Source: Lentzea guizhouensis
GTDB lineage: Bacteria; Actinomycetota; Actinomycetes; Mycobacteriales; Pseudonocardiaceae
DNA length: 64,000 bases
Direction: 5' to 3'
Assembly (NCBI RefSeq): GCF_001701025.1
Contig: NZ_CP016793.1
Span: forward strand, 620,001 to 684,000
Shown here: positions 16,696 through 24,257 of the stretch, one piece after another
How the letters are laid out: every line of letters starts with the position of its first letter
Numbering within the stretch: position 1 is the first letter of the stretch
Notes under the pieces: generated by a model
The model's database searches: none
What the model was told of the DNA's origin: nothing
What the model saw: only the letters and a program-made list of their open reading frames with translations
Program-made: the position numbers and the translations under genes

Positions 16696-17025
16696 GTGGC
16701 AGACAACAGCGTTCGAGACATCCAGCTCGTGACCGGACGAGATGAGCACGGGCAGTCCGCCAACGTGGGCGTCGGCATCGCAGCCGGGCTTCTCGTCCTG
16801 ATCTCCCCAGGCGCCGATCCGCACGCCAGCACCGAGGAGCTGCGACGCAAGCTCCGACGCGTGATTGAGGAGGAGCTGGGCGCCTCGGCCACCGACGGGT
16901 TCGTGCAGAAGCTGGTGACCGTCATGACCGATCACTACATGCAACAGGGCGCCCGCGAGATCCGCCTCGATCCAGACACGGCCCGCAGGTACCAAATGCT
17001 CGTCCGCAGGGTCAACAACACCTGA
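16696..17025 (+). CDS. Hypothetical early phage protein
   Basis: 109 residues from GTG 16696; upstream codons in frame look non-coding. The start is MADNSVRDIQLVTGRDEHGQ. The helical second half (LRRKLRRVIEEELGASATDG, FVQKLVTVMTDHYMQQG) closely resembles the small protein at 25875, so the prophage holds two copies of this unknown domain. It is the first gene rightward from the XRE operator. Confidence 0.65.
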   Translation: MADNSVRDIQLVTGRDEHGQSANVGVGIAAGLLVLISPGADPHASTEELRRKLRRVIEEELGASATDGFVQKLVTVMTDHYMQQGAREIRLDPDTARRYQMLVRRVNNT

Positions 17026-17161
17026 TGGATCTGTCCACCGAACCAGGCCTCGGCCGCGCGGAGACCCCCCTCACGCGCGTCCGACGGAGGCGGCAGGCCC
17101 CGGCACCCTTCCCCCCGACTCGGGGCCTGCCGCTGCTACCCCAGCATCAGAAAGATCTGCC

Positions 17162-17401
17162 ATGACCCCATCAACAAGCCTCGCCGACGTCGAGCAGGCG
17201 GTCTGGGTTGGCGTGCACGACGAGCAGCGCCACAGCATCCGCCCGGACGAGCGTCTCCACCGGTACCCCGACGACACCCCCTGGGCCTTCGCCCGCTGCC
17301 AACGCGCCGCCTGGCAGGTATCGGAAGGTCGCGAGAGGGCCGCTCAACTCTGGCCCACATGCGAGGAGTGCGCCTCACTGAAGGCCGAGGAAGCCTCGTG
17401 A
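17162..17401 (+). CDS. Hypothetical protein, Cys pair near C-terminus
   Basis: 79 residues, beginning MTPSTSLADVEQAVWVGVHD and ending with a CEEC motif inside LWPTCEECASLKAEEAS. No family is recognised. Its stop overlaps the GTG of the next gene (GTGA), so the two are translationally coupled. Confidence 0.6.
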   Translation: MTPSTSLADVEQAVWVGVHDEQRHSIRPDERLHRYPDDTPWAFARCQRAAWQVSEGRERAAQLWPTCEECASLKAEEAS

Positions 17402-17673
17402 CCGAGTGGCAGCTGCGCCTCAGCGCCTACGACCGGCAGGTCCACGCGTTCGACTCCGGGCAGCGCGAAGACTTCTGGGAGGCACTGTGCTCACACACGG
17501 TGCCGGCGAACTTCATGGCCGAGTGCCCGGAGAAGCAGCCCTCCTGCCTGCCTTGCCTCATCAAGATCGGCGAGCTGGTCGCGACCCGACAGGAAGGCCG
17601 TCGCGCCGAGATCGCCGCCGACGTACGCGAGCAGCTCTCCGCGTTCGACGGCGACAAGACCTTCGGTCAGTGA
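17398..17673 (+). CDS. Hypothetical protein with CxxC
   Basis: 91 residues from GTG 17398. Features: an aromatic/charged start (TEWQLRLSAYDRQVHAF), four cysteines including CLPC, and a charged helical tail. It may bind a metal. It is coupled to the upstream gene and ends 7 bases into the convergent HTH gene. Confidence 0.6.
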   Translation: MTEWQLRLSAYDRQVHAFDSGQREDFWEALCSHTVPANFMAECPEKQPSCLPCLIKIGELVATRQEGRRAEIAADVREQLSAFDGDKTFGQ

Positions 17674-17903
17674 TCGCCCGGCCCGCTCTCCGCTTCGCCA
17701 GGGGAGCGGGCTTCGTCGTCTTCGTAGACCTCGCGCCCGTGCTCGATCACCCAGCGGCGGATGACTTCGGTGCGCCACACCTTCCCCATCGCCAAGGTCG
17801 CCTCGGGGGCCGGGAAGTCCTCCCTGCTCACGAGCTGCTGCACCCGCTGTCGGCCGACGCGCAGCATCTGGCCGATCTCGGCTGCGCCGACGAGGTGCTC
17901 CAT
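17667..17903 (-). CDS. Helix-turn-helix DNA-binding protein, excisionase-like
   Basis: 78 residues from ATG 17903 (ATG 17915 adds four residues). It has the AlpA/excisionase-type winged helix: MEHLVGAAEIGQMLRVGRQR, VQQLVSREDFPAPEATLAMGKVW, RTEVIRRWVIEHGRE. Proteins of this type act as phage excisionases or small transcription factors. Four near-identical palindromic sites lie directly upstream, one touching the upper start codon, implying autoregulation. The charged C-terminal tail is dispensable in appearance. Confidence 0.72.
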   Translation of the reverse strand: MEHLVGAAEIGQMLRVGRQRVQQLVSREDFPAPEATLAMGKVWRTEVIRRWVIEHGREVYEDDEARSPGEAESGPGDH

Positions 17904-17914
17904 GCCGAGGATCA

Positions 17915-17982
17915 TAGTCACAAGACTACTAGTCACTTGCCTAGTAGTCACGTGACTAGTACCGTCGGTAGTCACGTGACTA
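17915..17982. promoter_or_regulatory. Four tandem 14-bp operators, consensus TAGTCACGTGACTA
   Basis: Perfect palindromes TAGTCACGTGACTA occupy 17945-17958 and 17969-17982. Degenerate copies TAGTCACAAGACTA (17915-17928) and TAGTCACTTGCCTA (17930-17943) lie beside them. Spacings are 15, 15 and 24 bp. The cluster fills the gap between the leftward HTH gene and the rightward gene at 18009 and is the likely binding array of the HTH protein. Confidence 0.8.
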
Positions 17983-18008
17983 GTCGCTCACCGAGAGGAC
18001 GGCACACC

Positions 18009-18227
18009 ATGTCCACCAGCTGGCAGATCTTCAACGCTGTTGCGGACGCCCTGATCCAGGCGGGAGCCACGGAACAGGAGAAGAAGCGGATCCTCGCGGG
18101 CACGATGGACGTCGTCGGTGTGCCGCTCCCTTCGTTCAGCCGGTACAGCGGAGACGCGACGATCGTCGAGCTGTTCGGAGAGCGGGGCGTGCAGCAGGCC
18201 ACGCCCGAGCGGAAGCAGCGTGGCTGA
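18009..18227 (+). CDS. Hypothetical early phage protein
   Basis: 72 residues from ATG 18009, preceded by GAGAGGAC. Starts MSTSWQIFNAVADALIQAGA, helical, with a short hydrophobic middle VVGVPLPSFSRY. No family is recognised. It is the first of a tightly packed rightward operon (18009-19647) controlled from the operator cluster; its stop overlaps the next GTG. Confidence 0.6.
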   Translation: MSTSWQIFNAVADALIQAGATEQEKKRILAGTMDVVGVPLPSFSRYSGDATIVELFGERGVQQATPERKQRG

Positions 18228-18645
18228 CGAGCCCGCGGTCACGATGCATCCGACGCCGTGGACCGCGTTCTTCGAGCCGGACGACCGCCAATGGCACCTG
18301 CTCGACGTCAACGGCGACAGCGCGGCGACGGTCGGCGACCAAGCGGTGGCGCAGACCATCGCACGCCTGGTGAACGAAGCGGCACGACGGTGCGCGGCTC
18401 ACGCGCCTCTGGCGGTTGTCCTGCCGCTCGCGGACCGGCGCACCGTCGACGCCCCTCCCGCGCCGAACCCGAGCAACGGCGCGGCGACGCAGTGGGACGA
18501 GCTGTTCGACCACCTGATCTTCCTGCTGGAGACGGGCGCCCACGGACTTCTGCGCACGCGCCTCTTCGACTACGCCGGCGCGACGGTCGGCCTGCCGTTG
18601 CCGAGCTGCTTCCGCACCGGCTCGAACCGGGGGAGTAGCGCATGA
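18220..18645 (+). CDS. Hypothetical protein
   Basis: 141 residues from GTG 18220. Contains WTAFFEPDDRQWHLLDVNGD, a sequence that looks like a small beta domain, then a helical region. The C-terminal LPLPSCFRTG recalls the VPLPSFSRY of the preceding gene, hinting at a shared short motif. No function is evident. Overlaps both neighbours by a few bases. Confidence 0.55.
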   Translation: MADEPAVTMHPTPWTAFFEPDDRQWHLLDVNGDSAATVGDQAVAQTIARLVNEAARRCAAHAPLAVVLPLADRRTVDAPPAPNPSNGAATQWDELFDHLIFLLETGAHGLLRTRLFDYAGATVGLPLPSCFRTGSNRGSSA

Positions 18646-18851
18646 ACCCGGACGACCTCGACGCCCACGTGTTGGTGTGGGGCGTAGCCACCTGCGAGGG
18701 CAACACCTGGAGCGTCCGGGCACACAAGCACCATCGCGCAGCCTCGGAAGCCGCCCGCGCCGCGAACGGCTCGGTCGCCTACTACGACCCCGACAACGGC
18801 TGGACCGACGTCCGGACCAAGCAGCCGATCCCGTACGGAGCGAACGCGTGA
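18642..18851 (+). CDS. Hypothetical protein
   Basis: 69 residues starting MNPDDLDAHVLVWGVATCEG. Aromatic and histidine rich (HKHHRAASEAA, YYDPDNGW), resembling small phage proteins of unknown role. It overlaps the genes on both sides by four bases, so translation is coupled. Confidence 0.55.
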   Translation: MNPDDLDAHVLVWGVATCEGNTWSVRAHKHHRAASEAARAANGSVAYYDPDNGWTDVRTKQPIPYGANA

Positions 18852-19102
18852 AGCATCCACCAGTCGAAACCGACGCCACCCGCCGCGCCGAGCAGAACGG
18901 CCGCATCCTCCTCACCCAGCTGCTGCGGGAGGGCCGCACCAACACGGAGATCGCCCGCTTGCTCCGTATGAGCCGCGGGCACCTCGTCGCGCCGCTGAAC
19001 GAACTTCGCCGCGAGCTGATCGAGCTCGGCGCGCCGGGGGTCCGCCCGGTCGACCTCGACAGCCTGCAGGGCGCTTGCGACCGCTCCAGGACAGCCCGAT
19101 GA
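18848..19102 (+). CDS. Small helix-turn-helix protein
   Basis: 84 residues from GTG 18848. A predicted helix-turn-helix is visible in ILLTQLLREGRTNTEIARLL followed by RMSRGHLVAPLNELRREL, so it may bind DNA. The tail is polar. It overlaps the metallopeptidase-like gene start by four bases. Confidence 0.6.
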   Translation: MKHPPVETDATRRAEQNGRILLTQLLREGRTNTEIARLLRMSRGHLVAPLNELRRELIELGAPGVRPVDLDSLQGACDRSRTAR

Positions 19103-19647
19103 GCGGCCGCATCGCGGCACCGCCGCGTGCACAGGTTGCCCGCCTCAAGCAGCAACTGCACGCGACAGCGATGCACGAGGCGGGACATGCGGTCGCCGGC
19201 GTGTTGCTCGACATCCCGCTGCGTGAGGTCTGGATCGGCTACCAGAAGCACGGGTGGTCGAGCTGGTCTGTCGTCGGACGCACCGAGACCGTGATCGACG
19301 GGGACGAGCCGCCACCGGGTGAGCTGAGCACCGATGACCTGAACGACGCAATCTTGTTCGTCTGGGCGGGCCTCGAGGCTGAGGCGATGTGGCTCGAAGA
19401 GCAGACCGGCGTCCGGCTGCCTGCGGCCCGGCGCACGGTGGCGTCCGTGTCCGTGCACCAGCAGGGGGATCTTGCGGCCTTGCGCGGCTACCACAAGGAC
19501 AGGCGGGCCAGGTGGCCCGAACGTCGAGCGCAGGACGTCGCCCGTCAGCTGGTGCTCACCAGGCGGGACCGCGTCGAGGACGTGGCCAGAGCGCTCGTGG
19601 AGCGCGGCTGCATCTCCGGGCGTGAGGTTCACGCCCTCGTGAAGTGA
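19099..19647 (+). CDS. Stand-alone HEAGH metallopeptidase-like protein (copy 1)
   Basis: 182 residues from ATG 19099. An M41/FtsH-like zinc motif MHEAGHAVAG lies at residues 25-34 (His26, Glu27, His30). A later AGLEAEAMWLE segment matches the helix that supplies the third ligand in M41 peptidases. No AAA ATPase, membrane segment or signal peptide is present, so it is a soluble minimal peptidase-like protein. A second family member sits at 23317. Substrate unknown; regulator cleavage is only a possibility. Confidence 0.75.
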   Translation: MSGRIAAPPRAQVARLKQQLHATAMHEAGHAVAGVLLDIPLREVWIGYQKHGWSSWSVVGRTETVIDGDEPPPGELSTDDLNDAILFVWAGLEAEAMWLEEQTGVRLPAARRTVASVSVHQQGDLAALRGYHKDRRARWPERRAQDVARQLVLTRRDRVEDVARALVERGCISGREVHALVK

Positions 19648-19665
19648 TCATCTACGGAGGGGTCC

Positions 19666-20124
19666 ATGGGTGCCGTGTCGTTGGTCGCCGATCTGGCGGT
19701 GTTCGCGCCGGTCGATGACGAGTTGTGCGTCTTGCTGGTGAAGCGCAAGTACCGGCCGTACAAGGGCTGGTGGGCGCTGCCTGGCGGCGAGGCCGAGGCG
19801 AACGAGAGAAGCCGCGATGCCGCCGTTCGCGAGCTGAAGGAGGAAACCGGCGTGCACCTGACGGAGGTGCGCCGGGTCGACGCCTTCGACGAGCCGGAGC
19901 GTGACCCGCGGGGCCGCTTCGTGTCGATCGCCTACACCGCGCGGCTGAACGACGCGCCCAAGCCAACGGCGGGCGACGACGCGGCCGAAGCCCGCTGGCG
20001 CCCGGTCAGCTCGCTGCTTCACGACGACGTCGCGTTCGACCACCGGCAGATCATCGGGGCCGCCTTACAGGTCTGGGGCCTCGACTGGGAGCACGTCGGA
20101 ACCAGCACTTCGGCTCGAAAATGA
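19666..20124 (+). CDS. Nudix hydrolase
   Basis: 152 residues. The Nudix box is clear: GGEAEANERSRDAAVRELKE then ETGV, matching Gx5Ex7REUxEExGU, preceded by LLVKRKYRPYKGWWALPG. The domain hydrolyses nucleoside diphosphate-linked compounds; the substrate cannot be specified (nucleotide sanitation or ADP-ribose-type). A preceding GGAGG supports the ATG start. The operon ends at the hairpin that follows. Confidence 0.92.
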   Translation: MGAVSLVADLAVFAPVDDELCVLLVKRKYRPYKGWWALPGGEAEANERSRDAAVRELKEETGVHLTEVRRVDAFDEPERDPRGRFVSIAYTARLNDAPKPTAGDDAAEARWRPVSSLLHDDVAFDHRQIIGAALQVWGLDWEHVGTSTSARK

Positions 20125-20129
20125 GTTCG

Positions 20130-20165
20130 AGTAACCCTCGATAACCTTCCTTATCGAGGGTTACT
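20130..20165 (+). terminator. 15-bp hairpin terminator
   Basis: AGTAACCCTCGATAA at 20130-20144 pairs perfectly with TTATCGAGGGTTACT at 20151-20165, with loop CCTTCC, then TTC. It lies 5 bases beyond the Nudix stop and likely ends the 18009-20124 operon. Confidence 0.8.
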
Positions 20166-20200
20166 TTCGCTGGTCAAATTCATCAACCGAAGGACACGAG

Positions 20201-20389
20201 ATGGGCCTTTTCAGCAGCAAGCCCGACCCTCACGTACTGCCACCTCCCGCCCCGCGGCCTTCGCTGCGCGAGCAGGCAAGAGCAGCAGCTGCCGCCCGCC
20301 AGGTCGACGACGCCGAGGCCCACTGGAACCGACGAAAGGGCGCGCCGATCGTCGAGTACAAGGTCATCGAGGACAAGCGAATCAAGTAG
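20201..20389 (+). CDS. Small hypothetical protein
   Basis: 62 residues starting MGLFSSKPDPHVLPPPAPRP, with an Ala/Gln/Arg-rich helical middle and a basic C-terminus. A GAAGGAC ribosome-binding region precedes it. No family is recognised; it is a typical small phage early gene. Confidence 0.55.
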   Translation: MGLFSSKPDPHVLPPPAPRPSLREQARAAAAARQVDDAEAHWNRRKGAPIVEYKVIEDKRIK

Positions 20390-20425
20390 CCCCTCCCCCA
20401 TCAAGATCAAAACCGAAAGGCAGCC

Positions 20426-20854
20426 ATGAGCAGCGAATCCCCTACCACCGAGACCGACATCCAGGAGGCCCACAAGCCCTACATCGAGAGAGTCATCTGG
20501 GCGCTCAACGACGCTGGCATTCCGACCCCGGACCACGAGGTCCACCGCGACGACCCGCGCTCGGCGTACATCCAACTCGGCGAGACCGATCCCAACACCG
20601 GTCGCGAGATCGGCTTGGTCTGGCACGAGGAGTCGGGTTGGTACCGCGGCATCGACCAGGCCGGGTCGGGTGAGCTCAACCTGATCCGGTGGATGCACGA
20701 CCTCCTGCCCACGCCCGGCGAGGTCGCCGCCTGGGTTCGTGCGATGGAGACCGACGCGACCAAGCACGGCGGCATCGAGCGACCGCGGTTCCGGGACTTC
20801 GACGACACCGACGACGGCTTCGAGGCCGAGCTTGCAGAGGCTGGCGCCGAGTGA
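20426..20854 (+). CDS. Hypothetical protein, DUF6292-like
   Basis: 142 residues with an acidic composition. The pattern HKPYIERVIWALNDAGI, then IGLVWHEESGWYRGID and LIRWMHDLLPTPGEVAAWVR, resembles actinobacterial DUF6292 proteins found in phages and mobile elements. An AAAGG sits before the ATG. The gene overlaps the start of the next by four bases. Confidence 0.6.
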   Translation: MSSESPTTETDIQEAHKPYIERVIWALNDAGIPTPDHEVHRDDPRSAYIQLGETDPNTGREIGLVWHEESGWYRGIDQAGSGELNLIRWMHDLLPTPGEVAAWVRAMETDATKHGGIERPRFRDFDDTDDGFEAELAEAGAE

Positions 20855-21252
20855 CGCTGTCCGATCTTGTCGAACTGGTGCTGGCGGCGATCGAAGAGAC
20901 TGAGCACTGCGCCCTCGCTGTGCAGGAAGGCCGCAGACAGTGGCGGGTGGGCGAGGTTGGCTTCGAGGGCTACGCAGTTGTGGATAGCAAGGGCGGGCGC
21001 GTTCTACGTTCCGATCAGCTGGGCGTCGACCACCACATCGCCCGCAACGACCCCGCCACCACTCTCCGCCGCTGCGCAGCTGACCGAAAGCTGCTCGCCC
21101 GCGGAGGCCCCTTCTGCGACTGCGATGAGCGTCGACAGCCGACCAACCCGACCACTGGTCTCCCCATCCCCCACCACTACGACTGCTCCGCCTATGAAGC
21201 GGCAGCCGTGCTCGCCGAGAGCTACGGCATCGACACCGACATCCAGATCTAG
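20851..21252 (+). CDS. DUF6221-like protein
   Basis: 133 residues from GTG 20851. The family pattern is visible: LSDLVELVLAAIEETE, then VDHHIARNDPATTLRRCAAD RKLL, followed by a Cys/His region (CDCDE...HHYDCSAYE). DUF6221 proteins are common in actinophages, function unknown. Other members lie at 41533 and, as a fragment, 42417. Confidence 0.75.
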   Translation: MTLSDLVELVLAAIEETEHCALAVQEGRRQWRVGEVGFEGYAVVDSKGGRVLRSDQLGVDHHIARNDPATTLRRCAADRKLLARGGPFCDCDERRQPTNPTTGLPIPHHYDCSAYEAAAVLAESYGIDTDIQI

Positions 21253-21264
21253 GAGACAACACCG

Positions 21265-21618
21265 ATGACGACCGACGACCACTCCTGGCCGACCGCGCAC
21301 ACGTTCGGCGGCCAGGTGGCTACCGACCACGGCATGGTGCCCGGCTGCAAGATGAAGACGTGCCCGCACGCCTTCATCGCCCACGACGTCTGGGACGACG
21401 AGGACCCGATGCCGATGTGTGGCGCGCCGGGGTGCCGGTGCAGGAAGCCGCCGGTCGGCTGGGAGCGCACGAACCAGTACTTCCGGCGCGGTGACACCAT
21501 CCCGGCCCACGTGCACGTCCAGGCCCTCGACGGTGTCGTCCACCAGGCCGACGCCGCGTGGAGGAACACGGACTTCGAGTGGCTCGTCGAGATCGAGGAG
21601 ATCGGAACCGCGCGATGA
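21265..21618 (+). CDS. Hypothetical Cys-rich protein
   Basis: 117 residues. Two cysteine clusters (CKMKTC and CGAPGCRC) suggest metal binding; the C-terminal half is acidic with VHVQALDGVVHQADAAW. GGAGACAAC precedes the ATG. No family recognised. Overlaps the next gene by four bases. Confidence 0.55.
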   Translation: MTTDDHSWPTAHTFGGQVATDHGMVPGCKMKTCPHAFIAHDVWDDEDPMPMCGAPGCRCRKPPVGWERTNQYFRRGDTIPAHVHVQALDGVVHQADAAWRNTDFEWLVEIEEIGTAR

Positions 21619-22319
21619 AAGACGTGTTCCTCAGCGAGCTCGGCGACGAGGTGCCGTGCGAACACCCGCACTGCGAGTACGTCCTGAAGGTCACCGAGCC
21701 GCCTGACGGCACTGCACTGGACCAGCACATTTCCGACAAGCTGCGGGTCCAGCACAACTCCTGGCTTGGGCATTGCCCGATGTGGCCTACGGGAATCGAG
21801 CCCGAGACCGCAGTGGCGGGTGCGCGAATGGCGTGGGCGATGGACCGGCGCGGCTATCTTCCTCGTGTCCACACAGGAGTGTGGGTGCCGCACACGCGAG
21901 GCTGGCTGACGCTCATCCTTCTCAACGAGGTCGAATCAGCCACCGAGGGCGAACTCGCTGAGATGGTCCGGCACGAGGTCGACGCACCGCGGTCCGGTGA
22001 TCCGGTTCGACTGGCCATGGCACTGGACGCCGACCTCAACCGCGGCAAGGGCGGCGACGTCAAGGGGACGCTGATCAGCTTCGGTCAAGGCCGGCCGAAC
22101 CAGTGGGCGAAGTGCGCCCAGTGGGAGCGCCGAGAAGGACGATCCCGGTGGACCATCACCGGACAGGGCCGCGCCGCGATTGAGGCGCTTTCGTCGATCG
22201 ACCTCAACGGGACCGAGCCGGGGCCCCGGAACATCGCGGCGAGTTACTACGCAACGACGCAGGCCGAGATGCTGGCTTCGTTGCGCGCAGATGCCCAAGC
22301 GACGCTGAAGGACAGCTGA
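21615..22319 (+). CDS. Hypothetical protein with winged-helix-like C-terminus
   Basis: 234 residues from ATG 21615. The N-terminal part has CEHPHCEYVLKV, a possible metal site. The C-terminal half, GELAEMVRHEVDAP through RWTITGQGRAAIEALSS, has the helix/turn pattern of winged-helix DNA-binding domains. It directly precedes and overlaps the integrase gene by one base, so it is co-expressed and might be a recombination directionality or control factor; this is inference. Confidence 0.55.
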   Translation: MKDVFLSELGDEVPCEHPHCEYVLKVTEPPDGTALDQHISDKLRVQHNSWLGHCPMWPTGIEPETAVAGARMAWAMDRRGYLPRVHTGVWVPHTRGWLTLILLNEVESATEGELAEMVRHEVDAPRSGDPVRLAMALDADLNRGKGGDVKGTLISFGQGRPNQWAKCAQWERREGRSRWTITGQGRAAIEALSSIDLNGTEPGPRNIAASYYATTQAEMLASLRADAQATLKDS

Positions 22320-23320
22320 TGGCTGGACTCGAACAGGTGCCGCAGCACCACGTCGTTCCGCATGACGTGGTGCTGCCCGACACCCAGCGCCGGATCGCCG
22401 AGGCGCTGTCACCCAACACCGAGCGCGCGTACCGGCGAGTAGCCGCCGACTTCGACGCGTGGTGTCGAAGTAACGACCGGGCGCCGCTGCCCTGCTCCCC
22501 CGCCACGCTCGCCGACTACGTCGCGCACCTGTGCGACGAAGGCAAGGCGCCCAAGTCGATCCAGCAGGCCATCGCGGCGATCAGCACGCTGCACCGCCGC
22601 GCCGGCCACCCGAAGGGCACACCGGATAGCCAGGCCGCGCTGCTCGTCCTCCGCGGCCACAAGAAGGCGCTGGCCGCCGCGGGGAAGGGAAACAAACAGG
22701 CACCGCCGATCACCGTGTCCGTGTTGCAGAAGATGGTGGCCCGCACCCCGGCCGACACCCTCGCGGGCAAACGAGACCGACTCGTTCTCGTGCTCGGCAT
22801 GGCCCTCGCGGGCCGCCGCTCCGAGCTCGCCGCGCTCGACATCGACGACGTCCAGCCGGACGGCGACGGCGGCATCGACATCCTGATCCGCGCCTCGAAG
22901 ACCGACCAGGACGCCGTCGGCGAGGTCGTCAACGTGCCAGCCGGCGCGAACCCAGACACCAACGCCGTGCAACTCCTGCACGACTACCTCGCAGCACTGG
23001 CGGAGCGGGGCGTCACATCCGGACGCCTGCTGCGCGCGGTCTCGAAGCTCGACAAGCTGTTCCGGTACGAGCGGCTGTCGGGCGCCGCGATCAACGAGAT
23101 CGTGCGCCGCGCCGCCGTGCGCACCCAACTGCCGAACGCCGCCCAGTACACCGCGCACAGCCTCCGAGCTGGCTTCGCCACCCAGGCGGCGCTCGACGGT
23201 GTGCCGCTCGGTCACTGGGCGCGGCACGGTCGCTGGAACCCGACCTCGCCCGTGCCGCACGGCTACGTGCGAGCAGCAGAGAAGAAGACGCATAACCCGC
23301 TCAAGAAGATGGGACTGTGA
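22319..23320 (+). CDS. int: Tyrosine recombinase / phage integrase
   Basis: 333 residues. The N-terminal SAM-like domain (LSPNTERAYRRVAADFDAWC, about 30-120) precedes a tyrosine-recombinase catalytic domain: Arg166 in AGRRSELAALDIDD, Lys194, His280-Ser-Leu-Arg283, His299/His303 in GHWARHGRW, nucleophile Tyr316 in PHGYVRAAEKKT. All catalytic positions are present. It should integrate the element at tRNA-Asn. Unusually, the gene lies about 7.4 kb from the attachment core, and it is embedded in a rightward early operon. Confidence 0.93.
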   Translation: MAGLEQVPQHHVVPHDVVLPDTQRRIAEALSPNTERAYRRVAADFDAWCRSNDRAPLPCSPATLADYVAHLCDEGKAPKSIQQAIAAISTLHRRAGHPKGTPDSQAALLVLRGHKKALAAAGKGNKQAPPITVSVLQKMVARTPADTLAGKRDRLVLVLGMALAGRRSELAALDIDDVQPDGDGGIDILIRASKTDQDAVGEVVNVPAGANPDTNAVQLLHDYLAALAERGVTSGRLLRAVSKLDKLFRYERLSGAAINEIVRRAAVRTQLPNAAQYTAHSLRAGFATQAALDGVPLGHWARHGRWNPTSPVPHGYVRAAEKKTHNPLKKMGL

Positions 23321-23805
23321 TGTTGAACGTCAGCCGCCGCCAGTCCCGCCAAATCGAGTTGCTCACCCCTGCGCACCACGAAGCTGGGCACGCCGTGATC
23401 CTGGTCGATGGCGGGATCAGCGTCGAGTCGGTGCAGCTGTTCAAAAGCGAACGAGGAGCCAGCCGCCCGTACTGGGGGCACGTCAGCACTGGGCTGGAGG
23501 TCGAGGAGTGCTCGCGGCAACAGCTTGAGGTCTGCGGTGTGTGCGCGTTCGCCGGCGCGGAAGCCGAAGCCTTCTACCTCATGCTCGTCGGGTTTACGCA
23601 AGCCGAAGCCCTCGACTTGGCATACAGCGGCGCTGAGGACGACTTGGCGACGCTGTTCCGCGAGGTGCTTCCCAGGCTGCGGCTGCAACCCGAATATCTG
23701 CGGTCGTCTGCAGCGAACGCCGTGCACGCACAGTGGCCACGGATCGAGCGGATTGCTGCGGTACTCGCCGTGCGGATGCAAGTCGGTCCACGCGACCTTG
23801 GCTAG
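23317..23805 (+). CDS. Stand-alone HEAGH metallopeptidase-like protein (copy 2)
   Basis: About 162 residues (GTG 23317 or ATG 23320). TPAHHEAGHAVILVDGG gives the HEAGH zinc motif near residue 21. A later FAGAEAEAFYLM segment matches the third-ligand helix seen in the 19099 protein. Length and organisation are alike, though overall sequence identity is low. It overlaps the integrase stop, so it is expressed with int. The function may relate to protein turnover during induction, which is inference. Confidence 0.72.
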   Translation: MMLNVSRRQSRQIELLTPAHHEAGHAVILVDGGISVESVQLFKSERGASRPYWGHVSTGLEVEECSRQQLEVCGVCAFAGAEAEAFYLMLVGFTQAEALDLAYSGAEDDLATLFREVLPRLRLQPEYLRSSAANAVHAQWPRIERIAAVLAVRMQVGPRDLG

Positions 23806-23851
23806 CGGCCCTCATCTCTCATGCTCTTCTTGACGCGGGCGTACGTCGCGA

Positions 23852-24253
23852 TTAACGCCTGCCTCGGATGTCGACGATCTCGTAGCCCTCATCGCGCAGC
23901 GCCCGAACAGCGTCGAACGGGGTGTGCGACTCCAGCCAGCGCACCGCGTGTACGGCATGCGTCATGGGTACCGACGCCGCCTTCCCGTGTCGGAATACCC
24001 GCACGAGCCCCCGCTGTGGCACGGGGTCAACCCACAGGCCGCCGAGCAGGTCCGCTTCGATGCCGACCAGTTCGAACGGCGGGTCGTACTTCAGAGCCGC
24101 GGTGACGCCGTCCGGTTCGAGGATCTGCACCCGGCCGTCGAGCACGCGGACGGTGCGCACCTCGCCACCGATCTTCATCAGCAGACCGCTGGAGCGGACC
24201 TCGGGCAGGGCCATCTCGATCGTGTCGCCCACCGCGACCCTCCGGCGACCCAC
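23852..24253 (-). CDS. Hypothetical protein
   Basis: 133 residues. The first half looks like a small beta-barrel (VGDTIEMALPEVRSSGLLMK, VRVLDGRVQILEPDGV); the second half has helices ending THAVHAVRWLESHTPFD AVRALRDEGYEIVDI. No family recognised. It is the last gene of a leftward operon from 25515. Confidence 0.55.
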   Translation of the reverse strand: MGRRRVAVGDTIEMALPEVRSSGLLMKIGGEVRTVRVLDGRVQILEPDGVTAALKYDPPFELVGIEADLLGGLWVDPVPQRGLVRVFRHGKAASVPMTHAVHAVRWLESHTPFDAVRALRDEGYEIVDIRGRR

Positions 24254-24257
24254 GGCT

